Assembly (NCBI GenBank): GCA_009801085.1
Contig: VNWV01000008.1
Location: 310,001 to 374,000, forward strand
Length of the DNA stretch: 64,000 bases
From: Lasiodiplodia sp. COLG20
Taxonomy: Eukaryota; Ascomycota; Dothideomycetes; Botryosphaeriales; Botryosphaeriaceae
Reading direction: 5' to 3'
Part shown: positions 1 to 12,117 of the stretch, piece by piece
Layout: the number at the start of each line of letters is the position of its first letter
Position numbering within the stretch: position 1 is the first letter of the stretch
The notes under the pieces: generated by a model
What the model was told of the DNA's origin: nothing
The model's database searches: none
Seen by the model: the letters and a program-made list of their open reading frames with translations, nothing else
Translations under genes and position numbers: made by a program

Positions 1-1169
1 CTTACTGAAGAGGAAGCGAATGCTCTCACAGATGCCGAAGTCTACTCGTTGGGAATAGGCTCTAAAGCCCTCTTCTCGGCATGGATAAGCTATATATGCC
101 TGATCTGGTGTCTGAAGGGCTCAGTGTTATTCTTCTACAACCGCTTAACGTGAGTTAAGTCTGAAGACTGTCGTGGTTGGATGAGGCTAATCGAATTGCC
201 ATCAAAAGGAAGGGTCTGAAGGAGCAACGACTAGTCCGGTGGCTTGCTATCGGTGTTGCCGCTTCTTTCCTTGCTATGATTTTACAGATCCTACTTAACT
301 GCCGTCCGATCCACAGGAACTGGCAGATCAAGCCTTACGCGGGAGGTACGATGGAGAAAAGAAAAGTCAACCACAACGCACTACATACTAACTCATACCT
401 GTAGATCAATGCACCTTAATCTACGTGAGATACTACCTCTTACTCGTCTTGAATGTCTCGTGAGTCTCCCCGGCTGTACTCCTCTACCGCCTACTAACTA
501 CTACGTCGCAACAGCACTGACCTTGGGCTTATGATCTTCATCCCCGCTCCAATCCTGTGGAAGGCGCAGATCCCGATCAAGCGGAAGATCATGGTAGCGA
601 TTCTCCTGTTCTCATCTCTGTTCATCGTCACCGCCGCTATCATCCGCTGCATCATGTCCGTCGGCGACATTCGTAGGATCGGAACATCTGGCGCGTGGGC
701 CATCCGCGAGACCTTCGTATCCATGTTTGTCGTGAACGCTCCCGCTATCAAGCCGCTGTTCAGCCGCAGGCGGCTGGCTCAAGGCAGTAAAAGCGGCGGC
801 AGCGCATCGCGTACTGGCACAAGCAAGCCGCGGCACACGCAGCGGGGTGATGAGGTTGAGTTGAGGTCCAACGAGAGCTGGAGCAACAAGGATGAGGCGA
901 GCATTCGGGACCTCGAACACGGCAGTAGCGGCGGAAGCGTTCATGAACTTGTGGATGCGAAAAACGACGCGCTGCGCATTAATGTCACCAAAGCCTTCAC
1001 AACAAGTTCCGAGGAGGCCGGCCAGACGCAGGAAAACCAGGCGGCGGCGCACTACTGGGGCAGGGCTGAGGGAAGCCTCGAGGATAATAAGATGCGGAAT
1101 GGCTGGAAGAGGTTAGGGGAACAAAACCGGGGGATGACAAAAACCACGGTGATCGCTGATACATTGTGA
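1..1169 (+). CDS. Rhodopsin-domain (PTH11-type) membrane receptor, 5' end cut by window
   Basis: This is the 3' part of a fungal seven-helix membrane protein of the rhodopsin-domain family, presumably a plasma-membrane sensor. Exons are about 1-149, 209-345, 405-459 and 515-1169; the three introns (59, 59 and 55 nt) join in phase. The joined frame gives family hallmarks: a helix ending FFYNRLT, then a helix before LLNCRPIHRNW, then PYAGDQCT, a helix ending LNVSTDLG, and a last helix before IIRC. After the final helix comes a hydrophilic cytoplasmic tail of about 140 residues rich in Ser, Lys, Glu and Asp. The first helices lie left of position 1. The ligand cannot be told. Family assignment is from remembered hallmarks; splice sites are inferred. 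Confidence 0.85.
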
Positions 1170-1747
1170 GGCTCGCCGGCAGACAGGGGACTCGAGATAG
1201 GTAGAAATCTTTAAAATTTTTACTTTTAGAATAGTTGCGCAAGACCTAGGCTGAGGACGGGATCAAGACGTTGAGTGAGGCCTGCAATTATGTAGCAGTG
1301 TGTGTCCGATTCGCTGATCCACTTGACGGCTTGGCTGGTGAAACGGGCAGCTCCTGTGCCCGAATCAAGCTAGCAATTATTGTTTTTCTATATGTCGTAT
1401 GATTTGGGCTTATCATTCAACATTTGTATGCACAAAAGCACTCTTCATCACGATCTAAGCGACGCGCTAACCATTAGTAGAACAAACTGCGTCTATGAGG
1501 CTTGCCAAGCCGTTGTTCCGATTATCGTTGCACAAAAGGCCATGAAACTATTCGCGATGCATGCAAAGCCGGGGCTGAATCAGCCAGTGGCGCTGTAGCA
1601 CCCGGCGTTGATATCTTGGCTGGCTGATGGCATTCAAATAGTCCACTCATGCAGCTCAGGCGCCCTTTCTGCTCCTGCCTTGTCTGTATCGGCATCACAA
1701 AACATTTGCCCATATCAAATTCTGAAATCAAGTGCGATCGTTTCAGC
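1170..1747. other. Intergenic, nothing recognised
   Basis: Short open frames occur on both strands, but none has family similarity or a convincing start. It contains the upstream region of the CorA-like gene. Confidence 0.5.
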
Positions 1748-4700
1748 ATGACAACATCTTCCGGAGGCGATGAAATTGAAGAGGCTCTGGGCGCCAGTAC
1801 TGGCGCCCAGATGACTGGTGAATCAGATGAAAGGGACCCTCCCGTCATCTTTCACGTGGAGAGAGAAAGCTATACGTTGCCTTGGCTAATTAGTCGATCT
1901 TGGGAGGTAAGCGCTTTGTCGGGGTTGGAAGTATTTGCTGCTTTTGATGGTAGATCAGCTAACATAACTATAGGAATTAGAGCCTCACTTGAACAGAATC
2001 TTTTCCAGAGAGATGTCTCGCAGTGGCAGCTTGTTGACCGCCCCGACTCAAAATCCGGGGGTGAAGCCTGACATTCAGTACGACCTGATAGATTCCAACG
2101 GAAACATTGTTCTCCCAGAGTATTGGGACCAAACAGTGACTCGTCGAAGCATCTTCACTTTACGGCCATTCAATAGACTCACCGAGGCTACCCCAGTAGC
2201 AGAAAGCATGGAGGAGCATGCCGAGGGTGAATCTGAGCCCGAAAACGAATCTGAGTCGATCAACTCACACAACCATTCGATTGGCAACGGTGACGATCCG
2301 AGTCATGATCACCCGACGCAAGGGGCACTCATTGAACAGCATGCAAGCGGAGAGAATCAATTCAGCGCAGAGGCATATACGAAATCTACCAGGCAGGGCG
2401 CTTCAAGCCGAAATTCATCCATATTCTCCCCTTCTATCAGCGACACGACGGATGCAGGACAATCCATCTTGACGGCGAGAAGGGACACAACGGAGGCCTT
2501 TAAGGCAGCATCGCGGCCAAAAACCCCTTTGGACAAAGAAGGAAACCATCTGGCTTTCGACAAGGAGGTTGACCAGTATGCCTCCCAGTCGAATGGAGTT
2601 GGTGATGCAACACCCTGTCCGTTACGTAGGCTCTGGGAATGGCCACCAAGGGATAATCATGATTGCGGAACCGATCAACTTCAGCATTTAGATATTCTGT
2701 ATGCAACACTCCACGAAGGGAGAAAAACCTCCATTGAATTGGTTGAGTCTAGATCAAACGAGGATGCCGAGTGGCGTTGGATGTGAGTACATCATTATGT
2801 GTGACTGTGGCAGTATCTAACATATCCAGGCACCTAAGCCAGCGCTCTGAAAACTTCACGTCCTTCAAGGTAATGTTCCCATTTTGTGAACGTTAAGAGG
2901 AAGCAATGTTGAACTAACACATGATAGAACGTCATCTTGAATACTGCTAGCAGGAATGGGCTGTACCAAATCACGGAAGACTTATTGGATCGTGTTACAC
3001 AAAGAATCGCCAAGCTCGACAGGAGTGAGACATTAGTTGTCCGCACCGATGAATTCAACGAAGGCGAACCCTTCGGAAAGCTTCCACCGTCGTCTTCGAT
3101 CTTCATAAAGCTTCCCTATCTTGACACCTGCACGATCAAGCAAACCAACGCACGGCTACGAAAGACAGAAAATCTACAGCAGCCAATGGCCTTACTCCAA
3201 GTTCAATACCCTTCTTAGGAGTTCCCGGATTATGCCCGCGAATTAGAGCAAGCTCTCCCCAAGCATCATGAGGAAATACCTCCTGATACCATAATTCAGG
3301 TACCCCAGCTCTGGGCTGTCAAGATTGGAGAGAGTAAGACAATCCATCGATTTCTATTATTCTTAACTAAGCCTGTTACAGAAGCCCTTTTCACATGTGG
3401 GAAGATGTCTATGAGCAGTCTTAAGGGCTCGTCAATCCTTTCAACGCCAGGGGATGAAAATTCTATTCTACGAGTCATCTCTGATGATGGCCGTATATAT
3501 GTGCTCCCGATTGGAGAATTCTCGACGCTTTTAGTAAGTGAATCTGGGATCGAGAGAATATCCGGACTTTGTACCAAGATGCACGCCGAGCTATCATTTG
3601 ATGAACATACTGACTGCGAATAGGAATTAGTGGTCGCTCTTCAGCGGCAACTTGGTCTAGAAGCTCTTGAAATGAGCGAAGAAATGCTGTCTAGACTGTT
3701 TGCGACTTTTGCAGACCTCTCTAAACCACAGCATATCCACGTTCAACCGATCAAAAGTGCATCCCCTCCAATAGCTCTACCTACAGGAAGGTTGGGCTCT
3801 TGTGGTCCCCAAGTCCACGCTACAAATCTCAAACTGGATGTACCGCCATTCTTTTGCTGGGAAAATGACCATGTCCAGCACGGGACAAGAAGCAAGCGCC
3901 TACAGCACAACTCCCGTGCAACAATCGACCGGCTGCTTCAGTATAGCATCTCGTGGGCGGGTGACCAAGACCCTAAGTTTGCGTTCAACGTCCCGACTGG
4001 CTACCAGGCTATGCGCAAGAAGGCCTACGAGGCGGTCATTTCGACTCAGGCGTCGTCGGACTCTGAATTTAGTAGTCAGCTTCATGACGTCTTCTCTAAA
4101 ATCTCACAGGGCTTACCACCAAAGTTGATCACAAAGTACAAAAGTATAAAACAAAAGTACATTTCAGACCTCAGGACCCAGCTACAAACGGACTTCGAGC
4201 AGTACATCGAGAAGTTAAAGCAGTTCCTCGATCTGTTCATCCCTGCAGAGCAAGACAAAGGAGGCATCAAAGAGTTAGCTGCAAAAGTATGGGGAGAGAC
4301 ATACTACACAGCCAAGGTATGGTTTGGTACTGAATTTCAAGATTGATAGCAACTGATGAAAGAAGGTTTTGAACAAGGCGTATGAGATTCCCTCACCGGC
4401 GAGCTCGGAATCTCCAGTACGGTTTGTAAGATGTGGCTGCCCGATCAGTACTGTCCCCAAAACTCTAGAAAATGCTTTTCGTCACGCACAATCTCACACG
4501 CCTCATGCGTCACGGGCCCTGAGTTTCCTAACGGATACCGCCCTGGGCCCATTGGAGGAACGACTTCAGTACTGCCACGACGCCGTCATAACTTGTCTTG
4601 CTTCAGTCGAACAGCTTGTAATTTCCGGATCATATATCAGATACGGCGTGGCCCAGCGCGATGGTGCCAAAGCTCCACAGTACAGGCTTACAGAGTCGTT

Positions 4701-6141
4701 CAAAGCGTGCTTCCAACTTGTCGTCATTTTAGTAGCGACTTTTCAAAAGGTGATGGAGCATATCAACTCTCAATACGGCGAGGAATCGTGGACTCTGAAG
4801 CCAAGCCAAGAACGTGCGATCATGGAAGCAGCTATTGGGCATCTGAAGCGGATTTCAACAGATGCTAACGTCGAACTACGCAACAGCTCCCGTCAATGGG
4901 AGAAGGAAACGACAACCATGTCAAAATGGGACCAATCGAGATCCATTGCCCTCGGACCTGAGATCATCTTGGCATGGATTTTGCGCAGGCGGACCGTATG
5001 CGACTTGAAAGGTAACGGACCTAAGCTTCCGCGCGCTGTAACCTTGTACGAAAACTTCATGGAAAAGCTTGTAAGTTGATCGTTTCATTCAATTCATCTT
5101 GGGCTAACACTTTCGAAGCGAGCGAAGTCCAACCGGTCTCCTCAGAAGAGTCTGATTCGAGATATCAATTATCTCGAAGAAGAATTGGAAGCCCTCAACA
5201 GAGTGAGGCAATGGCAAAGCGAGATAATCGAATCTTACATGACTCTGCTTGACGAGAAAACGTACCGCTATGTCAGTGGAAGGCGACGGCTGTTGTTTAA
5301 TCTGGAGGAAGGAATCCTCAAGAGCGTCCAAAGACAACTGTCTAAAGATTGCAACAAATTCCAGGACATGCTATCGACTTGTCAAACATTGGCTCGACGA
5401 ACCCAGCAAAATGCGGACATCAATGAGGAGACACATAACAAGGCCATATACATCTTCACAGTTGTCACCACCATATTTTTGCCTTTGTCCTTTGTGACAA
5501 GCTTTCTTGGGATGAACACGGTCGATATCAGGGACACAGAGTGGGGACAAGCGCTGTTCTGGGTAGTTTCCATGCCCATCACATTTGTCATCATGTTGCT
5601 CGTCCTTGTGGTTGCTTACAATGGCCACGGTCTCGGAAACATATCCAGCATCTTCCAAAGGCGGGGAGAGATCGCCAAACGAAGGGGCGGCAGCCTATTC
5701 CCGGAACGACCAGATGACGAGAAACTGAATGGTGGCAGCGTCGAGGCATTCGATGTGCCAGAATTCGAGTCACCATTTGTGTATACCAAAAAACCTCTTC
5801 TGACGTTCCAAGTAGACAATCAAGAGGAGGAACATGGGGAGCTAGCCGCTAACGAATCGAGTGGGAGAAGACCAAGCAAGCCAACCTTCGTGAAGGTGCA
5901 CAGGGACCACGTTGCAATTGAAACGTTGACGTACTACGGGCTTCCGTGGGAATGGGATAGAGTAAGTTATAACAATACAGGCGATGCTTGCGAATTGTTT
6001 ACTGAATTCCGCATACAGGCTGATCCGGATTACATTATTATTCTTCGAGAGATGAACGAACGAGAAGCCAACATCCTATTCGAGCATACAAAACGGCTGC
6101 GTGAACAGGAATCCAAGTCCTATTCCGTCAGCAAATGGTAA
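1748..6141 (+). CDS. CorA-like Mg2+ transporter family protein with N-terminal ubiquitin-like domain; one in-frame TAG
   Basis: Nine exons join in phase: 1748-1906, 1974-2782, 2830-2869, 2928-3333, 3382-3533, 3624-4316, 4366-5070, 5119-5961 and 6019-6141, about 1,310 codons. The start of the protein (HVERESYTLPWLISRSWEE to YDLIDSNGNIVLPEYWDQ) resembles the ubiquitin-like domain found at the front of fungal ankyrin and CorA-like proteins. An acidic, Ser-rich linker follows, then a long helical middle, then the CorA end: two membrane helices with the GMN signature (FLGMNTVDI, around 5505) and a cytoplasmic tail ending in a conserved-looking acidic and basic block. A TAG at 3216-3218 lies inside exon 4 with the frame open on both sides, so either the gene is inactive, the stop is read through or edited, or it is a recent mutation. 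Function as a Mg2+ channel is inferred from the family only. Confidence 0.8.
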
Positions 6142-7030
6142 AAGCATACTTGTCTTCACCAGTAGGCTCTATGCTTCAACCTGGCCCTGGTGCTCGAGTA
6201 TCGTCAATCTCTGGAGGGAAGGGTGCATCTGGGATGGCTCGATAACGAATACACGCCGATTCATCAACACGCTTCAGATAAATGGCAATCCTGCTCGAAC
6301 CAGTTCTCACCGCTCGTGCACGCCTATTCAATGCAGATGAAAGGGCTCTGGAAGGATGGCGTATCTGGCTCGGCCCGGGAGAGACCTGACGTGACCTAGC
6401 GCTTTTCTGGTTGTGGTCCAAATTGGCAAAGGCCAGACCACCCAACGTTTCGATTCAGAGAGGGATCGAATAGCTGCCCTACCTCACCCATAATTCAAAA
6501 TGCACTGTTTATTCTAATTCCTCTCTCAGTGACTATATCTATCCTGTGCTGCTTGGTTTTGGGGCTTACGATTTTATAATCTGCGTCCTGGACTGCAATT
6601 TTGTTATTTCTCTTACAAGCTTAGCATTAGTGTAGTTCTCTAATGGGGATTTTGTTTACATGGCAGGACATACGCAATGTCTTTGGAGTTTTCACCGTGA
6701 GGGTCCTAGTGGCTAGTCTGTTTCCGATATTTAGGATAATGGTTTGTTTGGGAGAAGAATTGAGGAAAGTTGTCTTGTAGAATTGAGATAAATGGTCGTG
6801 GGAAATGTATAAATGCGGACGATTGTGCTCCCGGCGAGTCTGAAGTATATATGTACATATCTACGGTGACTTCTACGAGGACAAAGTCGATAGGTTTCAC
6901 CGTACCGCTTACTTATAGATTAAGGGATCTGGTGTGTGAGTGTAGTGGAACGGCTATGACGATCTACAGGATAGCTCTATACGACGCACTACCCGTTGAT
7001 CTAGACTTGAAGCTATGTCGTATTTCAGAT
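6142..7030. other. Intergenic between two convergent genes
   Basis: It holds the 3' flanks of the CorA-like gene and the kinase-like gene. No coding frame or repeat is recognised; the 6,500-7,000 part is fairly AT-rich. Confidence 0.5.
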
Positions 7031-8715
7031 TTAGCTACCTGTGTAAGAAGGTAGCGTAGAATATATTCTACGAAACACGCCTATTGGGCGGAATTCCTGG
7101 AGCCACGGATGCTGCAAGAGCTCAGCCGCAGTTGCCCGCTCCTCGGGCTGCCAAACCAGCGTGCGACGCACGAAATCGCCAAAATCGTCTGCGTCTCGAC
7201 CCTGATCACGCACGCACGCCAGATCTTCCAACGACCGTGCTAGAAGCGGCTTCTCTGGATATGCTTCCCTTGCCGTTGATGTTGAGCCGGCCACCTCCTT
7301 CATACTTGAGAAGTATCCAAGCCTCTCTTTCTGTGTCGAGTACAAGACGGAGTCGATCCCGTCAAAATCCAGCTCTGCTGGGGGTTTCAAGTCACCTAAG
7401 GCTTGGTGAGCTCAGATCATGACGAGAGGCCGATGAGGGATGAATTTTGCGTACCGGCAGCGTTGAAAAAGAGAGGCGAGAGAGGACTCTGGTCGAGGAG
7501 TTGACGTGGTGGTGGCCCGAGCAGAGATATGATTTGCGCCAGATGAAGGTACACTGAATACTCACGTTGCTTATCGTACGGCCAGAAAAGAGAGTCCCGC
7601 GATTGCGCCCGCCGGCAAGCCTGGTGCGTTTCTTTAGCAACACTGTTGGAAATTGGCAGGATGGATGTCTTACGAAGGAGCCCAGATTCCATATATCGAC
7701 GGCATGCGTCCATGTACGCGTCTGCAGGACCAGTTCCGGTGCTCGACAGGCCGGCGAGGGGATGAGATCAGACGTGCGATTGTGGGTGGACCCGATGCGT
7801 GAGCGCCCGAATCCGCGGAGCGTAGGGAGTGCGAGGCTCTTTGTTGCAACGTGAATGGCCTCTGTGGTATAGGCAGGATTGCCTTTGATCCTGAAGGGCT
7901 CACTAGGCCATTTAGTTTCCTGCTCCGCCACAACGTCGTAGAGTCGGTGGTCGTCGACTCCTTGGTTCACATCGAATGGCGAGATATCTGAATTGCAGTT
8001 AGCTGCTTTGGTGCAATGCCTCCGACAAGCTCTGCATTTACGTACTGCAGTGGGTCATGTTAACTTCAGTGTGCAGAAAGTCAAGCACTTGAAGGACCGA
8101 GTGTACTTCGGCTTTCAGGTCGATGTCGTAGCCTAAGGAAGTTATGATAGGCGGGTAGACAAGGCATCTGTGCAATCTCCCGTCTGAGCGGGGGAGGTCA
8201 AACGTGTCCAGGAGAGGGTGGATGAAAGTGCGTCCAGGATGAGAAGATTTGACGGCGTGAATATGGCGGTATGCACGCAGCTCTCGGGTGACTTCATGTC
8301 TTTTTGATGAAGGTGGCATCGCGGTCGAGATTTTCAGACTCACGTAACGATCTGTCCTGCACGCATATCAGCCACGCGTCGAAAGCGTGTAAGCTGTAAT
8401 ACACCTCTGGTCTAGGCAAAACCACAGTGTCCAGAAGCGACCCCACTGCATCTTTCGCACTGTCTTGTATCTGCCTTCGAAAACCTGACCGAGTCTCACA
8501 TGGAAGAAATTCTTTCGAAACCCGGGCACCTCATCCTCTTGCATTATCCCATCATCTCCATCATCGCCACTGTCATCTGCATCGTTCTCATTCTGCCCGT
8601 CAGGAAGGCAGCGTGTGACATAGCCAAAGCGAAATGATGATGAGAGACGCGGTAATGGAACGACGCGCAATCTCGAACCTCTGAGCGAGCGGAAAGCCAA
8701 GCTATATAGATGCAT
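7031..8715 (-). CDS. SRPK-like protein kinase, probable pseudokinase
   Basis: Five exons (8405-8715, 8046-8356, 7674-7987, 7455-7620, 7031-7395) join exactly in phase to 488 codons. Family features in order: an N-lobe start (VRLGQVFEGRYKTVRKM), a strand with the ATP lysine (YVSLKIST), RHEVTRELRAY, a hinge, the catalytic-loop region (THCNISPFDV), the metal-binding loop region (LPTLRGFGRSRIG), an activation segment with RAPELVL, DIWNLGSF, HLAQIISLLGPPP and a final RRTLVWQPEERATAAELLQHPWL. The catalytic-loop Asp is Asn and the DFG Asp is Gly, and the glycine-rich loop is degenerate, so phosphotransfer is unlikely. The rest of the fold is well kept and has no stop, which suggests a retained non-catalytic role rather than decay. 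An alternative acceptor would insert a few residues in the catalytic loop, so that call depends on the splice site. Confidence 0.82.
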
Positions 8716-9151
8716 TAGAAGAGCGGCTGAAGGTGAAGCAATGGAGGTTGAGGATTTGGAATCGACAAATTTTTATACCGGGACCCGATCCACGTCATCG
8801 TACCGGACCGGTTCTCGCAACACCATTCCCCCAACTCCCGCCGAGGTTTCGATTTCTACTAATTTGTATCATCGTAGCCATGGCTATTACTTTCCTCTCA
8901 GCCTTGTGAGCAACAGAGGTTTCCATCCACTGGGCTTCGTTCCTGGGCTGCCTGTACTCGATTGGTCAAAGTCACTGTACAGATTCATATGCTGCACTTT
9001 CAAAGACCTGTTGGAAGGCTTTCGTATGCTACATTATCCTCAGAAATTCCACTAGTCATCACTGATCACTGCGAGTTTATTTGCGCGAATCAATTAAGAG
9101 TGTTGAACAAACCATAAATTCAACAATTTGTCAAGAAAACGCGCGAGTCCC
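8716..9151. other. Intergenic, nothing recognised
   Basis: Upstream region of the kinase-like gene and downstream region of the next minus-strand gene. No conserved frame is seen. Confidence 0.5.
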
Positions 9152-10600
9152 TTAAGCGTTGAACCACATTTTCGCAATCCGCAATGGCCTATTGTAAGCT
9201 TCCAGATCGAGGTACTGCTTCCACTGACTAAGTGGAACATGCACGGCTCGACACTCCATGTCGTACGCGAGACCAGCTTCGCGGTTCAATTCGTCCCAGT
9301 GTCTACCCAAACGAATCAGGAGAATAACACCAAAGAAGACGGTTAATCCAAGAAGAAGTAGCAATGCGGAAAATGGCTCGGTAACTAGCATTGCCCTTTT
9401 GAGCTCAGAGGGGTCAAAGATTCTTTCCCACTTACGCTTACACATGGCAGCAGTACTAGGGATGAGCCAATACACGAAAGGAAATAGAAGGCCGAAAGTT
9501 AGAGACATATATGCCACGAAATATCCAATCACCGGCACATCCATATCGGACCGGACTCCTGCGTCGCTGAAGAGCCAGTCCTTACCGCAAAGCTGCTGGA
9601 GAGAGCAGTAAGAAACCCCGGAAGCATCTTGAAAAGAAGTATCTGCACAGTCATATCTGCGGATTATATTTCGGCGGTTGAGCATGTCGTCCTGCTGTAG
9701 GTAGACGACGTAGGAGCTTGCGGCGAACTGGGTGGCAGTCGCGATCATCAGTGCGTACAGCAAAGCCTTCTTTCGCCGAGGATGTTCGGATAGGACGCAT
9801 TTAAGAGGATGAAAACGCATACTGTGCGCATATGCCCATGGTGTTCCGAATGAAATAACTGAAATAGGACCAGCACTTTGAGGATTCGACATGAGGACGC
9901 CAAATGAGTACCACCAGAAGACGAAAGTACCCATGGAGAATGACATGAACGTCCAATCCAGAATGCTGATCCCCTTGCAATTATTTGGACATTTCGGCGT
10001 CTTCAGGATTTGAGTCCGCAGGGCCAAGATGGTAGTGAATCCCGTAATGTTGATAGAAGACCAACGCATAATGCCGGTAGACCTAAAGGCTGAGGGGCGT
10101 GGAGTTGATGGGATAACTTGGAAGCCATTTAGGCAGCTGGCTAGGTCACACCACGTGTACTTAACTCCGCTTGCAGGCTTATCCGGCTCGTTGTAGTACT
10201 CAACCTGATCCAGAAAGTTGTATCCTTGCTTCGCAAGACCAGCATACACTGGATCGTGAGGGAATAGATCGCCGTCTAGCATGCTGCAGTTGGTTTCAGC
10301 GGGTGGGTTGCGAGACGCACACTCCTTGAAGCGGCTGTTTTTGTAGAGAGCGAACTCGGAGCTGTCAGGATCGATGTCTGTCGTGAACTTCGTCGTGTAT
10401 AGAACCATGAGTACCAAAACCGCCACCTGAAGGAGTCCAAATATGACCAATGCAGGCCATATGAAACATGCCCAGATTGTTCGCTTGTGCTTTCGGATGA
10501 AGGTGCGGAGTGGGCCTCGATTCCTTCGCCTCGGGCGATTGGGGTTCCGGCCTGGTGAATGCTGTCTTGCTCTGGAGTAGCGTTGATCTTCTACAGCCAT
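9152..10600 (-). CDS. Hypothetical multi-pass membrane protein
   Basis: A single open frame of 482 codons from the ATG at 10598-10600; an in-frame ATG exists at 10700-10702, but the downstream one is followed by a better soluble head (MAVEDQRYSRARQHSPGRN, then an Arg-rich stretch). About five hydrophobic helices are visible: near residues 45-70 (WPALVIFGLLQVAVLVLMVL), around the middle (WTFMSFSMGTFVFWWYSFGV and ALLYALMIATATQFAASSYV) and two near the end (YFVAYMSLTFGLLFPFVYWL and FSALLLLLGLTVFFGVILLI). A Cys-rich extracellular loop lies between helices 1 and 2. I do not recognise the family. It is the first of three membrane-protein genes in 9 kb, interrupted by a PhzF-type gene. Confidence 0.75.
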   Translation of the reverse strand: MAVEDQRYSRARQHSPGRNPNRPRRRNRGPLRTFIRKHKRTIWACFIWPALVIFGLLQVAVLVLMVLYTTKFTTDIDPDSSEFALYKNSRFKECASRNPPAETNCSMLDGDLFPHDPVYAGLAKQGYNFLDQVEYYNEPDKPASGVKYTWCDLASCLNGFQVIPSTPRPSAFRSTGIMRWSSINITGFTTILALRTQILKTPKCPNNCKGISILDWTFMSFSMGTFVFWWYSFGVLMSNPQSAGPISVISFGTPWAYAHSMRFHPLKCVLSEHPRRKKALLYALMIATATQFAASSYVVYLQQDDMLNRRNIIRRYDCADTSFQDASGVSYCSLQQLCGKDWLFSDAGVRSDMDVPVIGYFVAYMSLTFGLLFPFVYWLIPSTAAMCKRKWERIFDPSELKRAMLVTEPFSALLLLLGLTVFFGVILLIRLGRHWDELNREAGLAYDMECRAVHVPLSQWKQYLDLEAYNRPLRIAKMWFNA

Positions 10601-12117
10601 GCTGATAATGTAAAATGATGTTGCAGTTCGACTGAGCGTTATGACGAAATATGTGGGAGGAAGAGAGTTAGGCTCACGTTGCCTTTTAAACTTGTTGCTC
10701 AAGGCTGAAGATTACGAGTGCTTGCATTGAGGCAACGCCAATCATCTGAAAATAGAAGGCACTTATTTTCTTTCCTTATATGACCAGGCTGACAACTGAG
10801 TGCTGCGATGTCCCCAGTTACTCTCTGCAGTCTAATTCTCTGGCTTACGCTCTGGACGAACCTGGCTCCACAAATATATCACGCTTGGTGACTTTGCGTC
10901 GGGCAGCCAAGTCATGCTGCAAGGCTGGCAGTCACAAACAATTCCCAATGGCTAATTAGATGGTACAGGGCTTGTATAATTGACTCAACGACCAAATGCA
11001 GCAACTTGCATCTTGGCAACGAAATGCTGACTTGCTGACGGCAAGGCTGAGGAATCTGGAACTGGCGCGGCAGCACGACCAAATGGCTGGGCTGCTTACA
11101 CGCGAAGATCCTCTTTCCTTTCCATCGGATAGCACTCTGAGCGTGACTTCATTACATGCAAGGCGGCTGATGATCTGGACTGGTGCGTGCGTTATGGTTC
11201 GTGCCTCGTTGTCCTGTTTTGCTCCACATGCAGAAGGCGGGAGTGGAAGTGGACCTGTCGCTGGAGCACACGAGCGCGTGCTTACGTCACAATGCGGGCT
11301 GGGCCGATCCGTCTACAGCCTCACTACTATACCCCGCTCCAGACTAGGGAAGTAGCTCTTGGTCTCATTTTTGTGGCATCAGCTTCTGCATTATCGTACC
11401 ACGGCGGCTCCCCACAACGCTGCTCCCCGATCCACACTAAGGATACTGTTCCATTCCACTACTTGGGTTTGCCACACATGCACCGTTCCGCGTCTGCCAC
11501 CGCACGAACTGGCCACCATTAATCCTCCCATCACTTTGCCCAACTCACCTCTGCCAATCTTGTCGGGCGAAGCATCTATTTCGCCAGGTCCTTAGTCTTG
11601 TGACTGAGGGAATAATCTGGCTTTCATTGGCAATTCCCGCAAAGCAACTCTTTCCGAGAAATTGCCGGTGATTACTTTGGAATGCGATCTACCCACTTAG
11701 TGCTGCTTCCTGCTGCCTGTATCGGCAGCTTATGATAGAGCCAGAAATCAGAACATATATGGGTACGTGACGCTAACGTCCGGACGGGTATGTAAGATTT
11801 TGGGGAAATTTTCAATCGAACATTGTCGTCAGGATGATAACTTCACCTACCGTTAATATGAACGAAATGCAAATTCACGCTTACCTTCGGCTCAAACAAC
11901 CGACAACTCTCTGTAAATGCCTCGGGCCTCAATTATGTATGACTCCTCCAATTGCACCATGCCAAGCATGACCGATATTCAGCCGACGGGGTGAAATTCC
12001 ATTTTCGGGGAATGTGGGGAAGGTTTCGAGCGAACGAGATGAGTCACGAGAGGTTCTTTAAACGGTGCACTCGCTTTGCTGCATAGTTCGACATAGCCAT
12101 CCAGACACACCGCCAAA
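10601..12117. other. Long intergenic region, nothing recognised
   Basis: About 1.5 kb between divergent genes, probably including both promoters. Open frames near 10,996-11,600 overlap one another in different frames and show no family features. Confidence 0.5.

Noticed and set aside
612..1052. Long minus-strand frame opposite the receptor gene
   Set aside because: It is the shadow of the last receptor exon and has no motif.
10996..11595. Overlapping plus-strand frames of 78-119 codons
   Set aside because: Three frames overlap with no family motif, no convincing start and no splice logic.
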